From CAYPFY01 sp964410105 (GTDB lineage: Bacteria > Bacteroidota > Ignavibacteria > UBA10030 > SZUA-254), in contig CAYPFY010000014.1 of assembly GCA_964410105.1 (NCBI GenBank), positions 28,127 to 92,126 of the forward strand: DNA of 64,000 bases. Reading direction: 5' to 3'. The position numbers were made by a program, and so were the translations under genes. The notes below the pieces were generated by a model. That model was not told where the DNA came from and ran no database searches. It saw only the letters and a list, made by a program, of their open reading frames with translations. Positions 58,844 through 64,000 of this stretch are shown piece after piece (positions within the stretch are counted from its first letter, which is position 1; each line of letters opens with the position of its first letter).

Positions 58844-59650
58844 ATGCAGCGGCTCAAAAAACTTGCCCTCCTCACCGTCGGCCTCTCGATGCTCCTTCCG
58901 TTTCTCTGGATGATCAGCACATCCCTGATGGGAGAGCTCGAGGTTTATCATTTCCCCCCAAAAATTCTCCCGTCGTCGCCCCGATGGTCCAATTATGCCG
59001 AGGCCATGACTCTTCAGCCTTTCGCCCGGTATTTTCTCAATACCATGATCGTGGCCGGCGCTTCTGTCGCCGGCCAGCTCGTCTTCTGCTCCATGGCCGC
59101 CTACGCATTCGCCCGATTGCGGTTTCGCGGACGCGACCTCATGTTCGCGGCCTATCTTGGCACGATGATGATTCCCGCGATCGTCACCATCATCCCCTCA
59201 TTCCTGCTGATCAACGCCTTCGGGTGGATGAATAGTTATCTGGCGCTGCTGACTCCGACGCTCTCGAGCGTGTGGGGCATATTCCTTCTGCGACAGTTTT
59301 TCAGAACTATCCCGAAAGATCTCGAGGATGCGGCCCGGATCGACGGGGCGTCGGATTTTTCCATTTTCTGGAGGCTGATCATCCCCCTCTCGAGGCCTGC
59401 CCTCGCCACCCTGGGGATATTCGCCTTCATGGGAAGCTGGAAGGACTTTCTGTGGCCGCTCATCGTGACCAACCGGAGCGATATGCGCACGGTGGAGGTG
59501 GGCATCGCCTCCTTCAGCAGCATCTATCAGACCGACTGGCCGCACCAGATGGCGGCCTCCGTCGTGGTCATGCTTCCGGTCGTGGCGGTCTTCATCTTTG
59601 CGCAGAAGTATTTTGTGAGGGGAATTACGATGACGGGCCTGAAGGGATGA
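58844..59650 (+). CDS. ABC sugar transporter permease, MalG-type
   Basis: 268 aa, six helices. The EAA loop is DLEDAARIDGASDFSIFWRLIIPLSRPALATLGI; the C-terminus LVTNRSDMRTVEVGIASF is also typical of MalG/LacG/UgpE proteins. It is the expected heteromeric partner of the MalF domain in the fusion at 53277-55502. Between the two lies the sensor-kinase gene. It has its own promoter and ends in an ATGA overlap with the next gene. Confidence 0.93.
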   Translation: MQRLKKLALLTVGLSMLLPFLWMISTSLMGELEVYHFPPKILPSSPRWSNYAEAMTLQPFARYFLNTMIVAGASVAGQLVFCSMAAYAFARLRFRGRDLMFAAYLGTMMIPAIVTIIPSFLLINAFGWMNSYLALLTPTLSSVWGIFLLRQFFRTIPKDLEDAARIDGASDFSIFWRLIIPLSRPALATLGIFAFMGSWKDFLWPLIVTNRSDMRTVEVGIASFSSIYQTDWPHQMAASVVVMLPVVAVFIFAQKYFVRGITMTGLKG

Positions 59651-60126
59651 CGATGCGCGGCTCCCCCCTCATTGCCCTTTTGCTTCAAAATATCGACGAG
59701 GCATATTCGGTGAAAGCCTGGCATGGGCCGAATTTGCGCGGTGCCCTCCGGGGGCTCACCGCGCGCGAAGCTGCCCGTCGTCCCCGGAAGAACCGCCATA
59801 ACATCTGGGAAATCGTCCTCCACTGCGCCTACTGGAAGTATGTCGTCCGGAGGAAGATTCTCGATCTGCAAGGCTCTTTTCCCGTCAAGGGGAGCAACTG
59901 GTTTCCGCGGCCGGACCGTGCGAATGAATCTTCATGGAAGGGAGACCTCGAGCTCCTCTCCCGTGTTCATAATGAATTGCGCGGCGCCGTGGCCGCTCTC
60001 TCCGATGCGGACCTCGAAAGAATTCCTCCCGGGAGCAGGGTCCCGGTCCGGACACTTATTTACGGGATCGCGGCGCACGACGTCTACCACGCCGGACAAA
60101 TTCAACTCCTGAAACTTCATGTCTGA
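59647..60126 (+). CDS. DinB family protein
   Basis: 159-aa four-helix protein of the DinB/YfiT type. HNIWEIVLHCAYWKYVVRRKIL in the first half and the C-terminal HDVYHAGQIQLLKL supply the three His that bind the metal. Function of these thiol-transferase-like proteins is mostly unknown. ATG 59647 overlaps the permease stop; upstream in-frame sequence lies inside that gene and is not used. Confidence 0.88.
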   Translation: MTMRGSPLIALLLQNIDEAYSVKAWHGPNLRGALRGLTAREAARRPRKNRHNIWEIVLHCAYWKYVVRRKILDLQGSFPVKGSNWFPRPDRANESSWKGDLELLSRVHNELRGAVAALSDADLERIPPGSRVPVRTLIYGIAAHDVYHAGQIQLLKLHV

Positions 60127-62776
60127 CGGGAAGCTGGCTGCTCCCCTTGCAGCAGCGATGCTTGCGGTTCTTGCAACCATATCTGCACCCGCGCAGACTT
60201 CTTTCATTCCTCGGTTCGATATAAAGCCCAACGATCTTGCCATCACCCGGATCCCCCAGGCGACGCAGTATTTCGACAAGATCGGCCCGCGCGCGGGCCT
60301 CATGGGATATGAAAGCGGCGAATTCGAGCTCTGGATCTGGCCCTGGAAGGTTCTGAAAAGCTTCCAGCTCTCCTTTCTGACGGAGAATTCTACAAAACCG
60401 CTCAGGGCCGGAGATATTGTCCGCGAAATCTCGGTCTCTCCCGAGGTCACAACGTTCACCTACACGTACGAATCGTTCACCGTGAGGGAACATATCCTGA
60501 TCCCGCGGGATGAGCCGGGCGCCATCCTCCTGCTCGACGTGTACACCACAGTTCCGCTGAAAATCGTCGGGGGGTTCCTGCCCGTGATGCAACCTATGTG
60601 GCCCGCGGGCGTTGGCGGTCAGTTCAGCTACTGGGACGATCATGCCTATGTCATCTCCGAGGGGCAGTGGCGCGCAATATTTCTGTGCGGTTCGCCCGCC
60701 GCGGCCCAAATGGCCGCTCCGCCCGCCCATATGTTCGCCGATAATCCCCTTGAATTCACAATCGACGTGGTGCCCGGCGAGACCGGGACTTTCATCCCGA
60801 TCGTGATCGCGGGAGCGCTCCCCGATCCCGTCTCGCATAAGATGAGTATCGACTCGGTGAAAAAAACGTTCGCCCGCCTCTCCCGGAATGCCGAGTTTTA
60901 CTACCATGAAAACGTGCGCTATTTTGAAAAGCTCCGACGATCAACCTTACAGGTAATCTCCCCGGACCGTGAGACGAATCTGGCGTTCGAGTGGGCGAAA
61001 ATCTCGCTCGATAATCTTTTTGTGGCCAACCCGAATCTCGGCCGCGGCATGGTTGCGGGGTACGGTCTCTCGGGCTCTGGCGCACGGCCCGGCTTTGCGT
61101 GGTTCTTCGGAGGGGATGCTTTCATCAATTCCCTCGCCATCGACGCCTACGGAGATTTTGACAAAGTCCGTGACGCCCTCGCGTTCACTCAAAAGTGGCA
61201 GCGCAAGGAGAATTTCCCGGTGCGGAAGCCGCCTGGCACTCCGGCGAAGGATATTGGGAAGATGGCGCATGAGCTGTCCCAGAGCGACGGCGATCTGTGC
61301 GACTGGTGGAATGACTATCATTACGGATACAACCACGCCGACACGACGCCCTGGTACATTGTCGCAATGGGGGATTACGTCCGGACGAGCGGCGATACGG
61401 TTTTTCTCAGAAAGAGCTGGAGCTCTGTCAAGGAGGCGTATTCGTGGTGCCTCAGCAAGGACTCGGACGACGACGGCCTGATGGATCTCAAGGGAGCAGG
61501 CCTGGGAGCGCTTGAATTCGGCAAACTTGTGGGGATCTACGCCGACATCTATACGTGCGGCGTCTGGACCCAGGCGGTGAAGGAAATCACTGCCATGGCC
61601 GACCTCATGGGCGACGCCGGGGCACGGAGCCAGGCCGAACGCCAGCTCGCAAAGGCCACGCAACAGCTTGAGAAAAAATTCTGGATGGGGGAGGAGGGAT
61701 ATTATAGTTACGGTGCCACGCAAGCTGGCGAGCAAGTGCACGACAAGACTCCCTGGCCCGCCCTCCCGATGATGTTCGGACTCCTGGATCGGGCAAAAAC
61801 CGCTAAGAGCCTCGAGCACTTCAATGCGGCGGATTTGTGTACAGACTGGGGCGTACGATCTCTTTCAAATTCTTCAAAACTCTTTGAGCCGTCAAATTAT
61901 AACTACGGAGCCGTCTGGCCCTTCATCGCCTCCTTCTTCAATACGGCGCAGTTCAAATACCACGAAAGCCTGGCCGGCCGCCAGATCCTGAAGGCAAATA
62001 TCCGCCACGCCTTTGATCACGCGGCCGGTTCCGTTCCCGAACTTTTCAGCGGAGATGTCAACGAAAAAGTTGCCGAGGGATACCACCACCAGGGGTTTTC
62101 AACAACGGGGTACGCGCTCCCCCTGGTCAGGGGACTGCTGGGCCTCGATGTCGACAGACTTAACGGAAAAATTCACTTTTCACCCCACCTTCCTCCCGGT
62201 GAGTCGTGGACGATCGGCAACATGGTGGCCGGCGGGGATACGGTAAACCTTTTTGTCTCCGACTCTTCGTGGACGAGCGGAACCTACAGTCTCGACGTCA
62301 AAACACGAGGAAAAGACAGTATCCTGGTCGAGTTCGACCCTTCTATTCCGGAGGCCGGTGAGCTCACCGGAGCCCGGTTGAACGGAAAGGCTATTGTTTC
62401 GTCACAATCGACGGGCCCATCGGACACGCATGTCCTGGTGGAATTCCGGGTCAAAGGCTCCGCAAGACTGGACCTTTCCGTGAGGCCGCGGTTTGCCGTC
62501 ATCCCCGAGGCCCGCTCGTCTCCCGGTTCACCCAACCAGTCGCTGCGGTTTGTGACGCAGAAATTTCTTGACAGGAAAATCACACTCGTTGTCGAGGGGC
62601 TTTCGGGCCGATCATACCACATCCCCGTCATTTTCCCGCCGCTAGAGAACCCAGATGTTCCTGCAATTCCGCGGTCCGTGGAGGGAGCTCGTCTCGATCC
62701 GGAGGGCTTCCTTGATGTCGCGTTCGAAAAGGGAAGAGGGTTTGTTAGAAAAAATATCATCATCACCCTGAACTGA
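60119..62776 (+). CDS. Secreted amylo-1,6-glucosidase-like (GDE-type) glycosidase
   Basis: 885 aa. A signal peptide (~1-26, ending in SAPAQ) precedes a beta-sandwich domain to ~280 and an (alpha/alpha)6-barrel of the glycogen-debranching C-domain type: FAWFFGGDAFINSLAIDAYGD, HADTTPWYIVAMGDYV, then DLCTDWGVRSLSNSSKLF and YGAVWPFIASFFN. D in FFGGDA and E/D around CDWWNDYH are candidate catalytic residues. The specificity is open, but GH133-like activity on alpha-glucans is plausible. Start overlaps the DinB gene by 8 nt. Confidence 0.8.
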   Translation: MSDGKLAAPLAAAMLAVLATISAPAQTSFIPRFDIKPNDLAITRIPQATQYFDKIGPRAGLMGYESGEFELWIWPWKVLKSFQLSFLTENSTKPLRAGDIVREISVSPEVTTFTYTYESFTVREHILIPRDEPGAILLLDVYTTVPLKIVGGFLPVMQPMWPAGVGGQFSYWDDHAYVISEGQWRAIFLCGSPAAAQMAAPPAHMFADNPLEFTIDVVPGETGTFIPIVIAGALPDPVSHKMSIDSVKKTFARLSRNAEFYYHENVRYFEKLRRSTLQVISPDRETNLAFEWAKISLDNLFVANPNLGRGMVAGYGLSGSGARPGFAWFFGGDAFINSLAIDAYGDFDKVRDALAFTQKWQRKENFPVRKPPGTPAKDIGKMAHELSQSDGDLCDWWNDYHYGYNHADTTPWYIVAMGDYVRTSGDTVFLRKSWSSVKEAYSWCLSKDSDDDGLMDLKGAGLGALEFGKLVGIYADIYTCGVWTQAVKEITAMADLMGDAGARSQAERQLAKATQQLEKKFWMGEEGYYSYGATQAGEQVHDKTPWPALPMMFGLLDRAKTAKSLEHFNAADLCTDWGVRSLSNSSKLFEPSNYNYGAVWPFIASFFNTAQFKYHESLAGRQILKANIRHAFDHAAGSVPELFSGDVNEKVAEGYHHQGFSTTGYALPLVRGLLGLDVDRLNGKIHFSPHLPPGESWTIGNMVAGGDTVNLFVSDSSWTSGTYSLDVKTRGKDSILVEFDPSIPEAGELTGARLNGKAIVSSQSTGPSDTHVLVEFRVKGSARLDLSVRPRFAVIPEARSSPGSPNQSLRFVTQKFLDRKITLVVEGLSGRSYHIPVIFPPLENPDVPAIPRSVEGARLDPEGFLDVAFEKGRGFVRKNIIITLN

Positions 62777-62805
62777 TTTTTTTCCCCCTGGGGCGGAGCC
62801 CGACC

Positions 62806-64000
62806 GTGCGTAAACTCAATCCTCTGAAAATTCTTGCCCGGAATGACAAGTGGTTTCTTGGCGGAGGCCAACGACTCCTGTGGGCGCCTCCTTTTCCCGA
62901 AAATCTCGACTTCCCCGGCTTCTGGGACAAGGCACAGTATTACAATTTCGGGATTGAACCGGTTTTCACATGGACAATTCTCGATGGGGAGGAAATCCCG
63001 CTCAAAGTTTCGCGCAGGAGATGGGACCCGTCGAAGCTTGAGTGCGAGCTGACCGTCGCAGATAATCGAACCCGGCCGAAGGGACTGTCGTTTCACGAGA
63101 CCAGGTGTTGTCTTCCCAACGACGTCCTCGCGTCGGTCGTCTCAATCCGAAATTCTTCAACGGTAAGGAGAAAGCTCGATCTGGTCGCCTGGACCTGTCA
63201 AAAAAATCTCGCATCCGGGGGCGGAGGTATCGAGTCTGCCGGCACGGAGGGGCAGACCATTCATTTCAGGAAAAAATGCGAGCGGCCGAATCGTTTCGAA
63301 TTCGATTGTGCGATGAGCCTCGGCCGTAAGGCCGACTCGGTGTCCATACAGGCGAGCACCGGCGCGGCCATTCAGCCCCGGTGGAAGTATACGCCCTTCG
63401 CGGAAAAATTCAAGGGGGGTAAGCTGCCGGATGAGCGAAACTTCCGGGCACATGAAGAAGGCCTCACCTTCATGGCGATCCACATCCGGATTGATCTGGC
63501 ACGCGGGGTTACTGAAAAGATACCGATATTTTTCACCGCGGCACCGTCCCGGGCGGAGGCATTGGGAAATCTCAGATCGGCCGGCGGGCTTCCTGACCCC
63601 GTGAAACTCAGCGAGGAGAATTGGACTGATTACTTCGCCGACGTCCCCTATTTCGAGTGCTCGGAGGAGGTTTTCACGCGCTACTACTGGTACAGGTGGT
63701 ACGGCCTTAAACTGTCATCGGTCCTCGCAGGGGAGGGGAATTACATGCACCCGTTCGTCTGCGAAGGGATCAATGAGTTCCGGGCGCCGATCTCATACAG
63801 CGCTCCGTGCCATATTCTCGAGACTCGCTGGATGCACAGCCCCGAACGGGCCGAGGGAGTATTCCTCACCTTCAGCGACAACCAGCGGTCAGACGGGCTC
63901 TTCCCGGGATACATCGACATCTCCGGCGATCGGGCTGACATGTTCTACCATGCACACTGGGGGTTTGCTCTGGAAAATCTCCTCACCAGCCACCCCTCCG
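62806..64000 (+). CDS. Six-hairpin glycosidase-like protein (3' end cut by window)
   Basis: Frame open from GTG 62806 to the window edge (398 codons so far). No signal peptide. A beta domain spans ~1-260; from ~290 the protein turns helical with EVFTRYYWYRWYGLKLSS, then FVCEGINEFRAPISYSAPCHILETRW and SDGLFPGYIDISGDRADMFYHAHWG, typical of an (alpha/alpha)6 catalytic barrel. I do not recognise the exact family. It follows the GDE-type gene by 29 nt and is likely in the same operon. Cytosolic location would suit breakdown of an imported oligosaccharide. Confidence 0.75.
   Translation, partial: MRKLNPLKILARNDKWFLGGGQRLLWAPPFPENLDFPGFWDKAQYYNFGIEPVFTWTILDGEEIPLKVSRRRWDPSKLECELTVADNRTRPKGLSFHETRCCLPNDVLASVVSIRNSSTVRRKLDLVAWTCQKNLASGGGGIESAGTEGQTIHFRKKCERPNRFEFDCAMSLGRKADSVSIQASTGAAIQPRWKYTPFAEKFKGGKLPDERNFRAHEEGLTFMAIHIRIDLARGVTEKIPIFFTAAPSRAEALGNLRSAGGLPDPVKLSEENWTDYFADVPYFECSEEVFTRYYWYRWYGLKLSSVLAGEGNYMHPFVCEGINEFRAPISYSAPCHILETRWMHSPERAEGVFLTFSDNQRSDGLFPGYIDISGDRADMFYHAHWGFALENLLTSHPS

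Noticed and set aside
59272..59646. N-terminal extension of the DinB protein
   Set aside because: It lies wholly inside the MalG-type permease gene in another frame; the ATG at 59647 gives the normal family length.
1..64000. CRISPR arrays, prophage or complete IS elements
   Set aside because: No regularly spaced repeats, integrase, transposase or phage structural genes were seen on either strand.

Overview
The window is a GC-rich, gene-dense bacterial chromosome segment with about 60 protein genes, one tRNA and no rRNA, CRISPR array, complete insertion sequence or prophage. Several signs place it in the FCB group, probably on the Ignavibacteria/Chlorobi side of Bacteroidota. Two secreted proteins end in the YPNPF-type sorting domain of type IX secretion. 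A Bacteroidota-type promoter, TTG-N20-TAnnTTTG, can be read in front of at least a dozen genes, always with a 20-nt spacer. LeuRS carries a large insertion where the zinc-containing element normally sits. There are also WaaE-type glycosyltransferases, an MsbA-like exporter, OmpA and HpnCDE. No 16S gene is present, so the placement is inference.

Layout. 1-2.1 kb: end of the alpha operon (rpsD-rpoA-rplQ). 2.3-10.2 kb: leuS, then an LPS/glycan block of three family-2 glycosyltransferases, an MsbA-type ABC exporter and an O-antigen-ligase-like protein. 10.3-13.4 kb: DUF1844-nadK-radA-rdgB operon. 13.5-17.2 kb: DUF4905-like protein, PhzF-like protein and a membrane Fe-S oxidoreductase. 17.3-19.5 kb (minus): two c-type cytochromes and a GroES-like protein. 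19.6-24.8 kb (minus): tRNA-Met, terminator, tilS-hpt-ftsH, a polyprenol-kinase-like gene and a deoxyribosyltransferase-like gene. 24.96-28.4 kb: a small unknown protein and hpnC-hpnD-hpnE (squalene synthesis). 28.4-35.8 kb: membrane protein, tyrS, two YdcF paralogues, DUF1579, a lipoprotein, an ABC exporter and msrB. 35.8-41.2 kb: aroF behind a Tyr/Phe attenuator, then a glcD-esterase-rhomboid-glcF cluster. 41.3-49.7 kb: two T9SS-type secreted proteins, OmpA, thiI and small proteins. 49.8-64 kb: a carbohydrate-use locus running off the right edge. It has three six-hairpin glycosidase-like proteins (one with a Tat signal), galactokinase, a binding-protein/MalF permease fusion, a MalG-type permease and a beta-propeller sensor kinase.

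Most noteworthy signals: (1) a textbook but apparently undocumented attenuator before the DAHP synthase gene, with a Phe/Tyr-rich leader peptide, a perfect terminator, and a duplicated 8-mer giving mutually exclusive hairpins; (2) two genes, hpnD and a glycosyltransferase, whose conserved N-termini have no ATG/GTG/TTG and which seem to start at ATC, one with an ideally spaced Shine-Dalgarno; (3) a solute-binding protein fused to a MalF-type permease in a locus that also encodes its own propeller sensor kinase; (4) tilS-hpt-ftsH lying directly behind a tRNA and its terminator with no visible promoter of its own.
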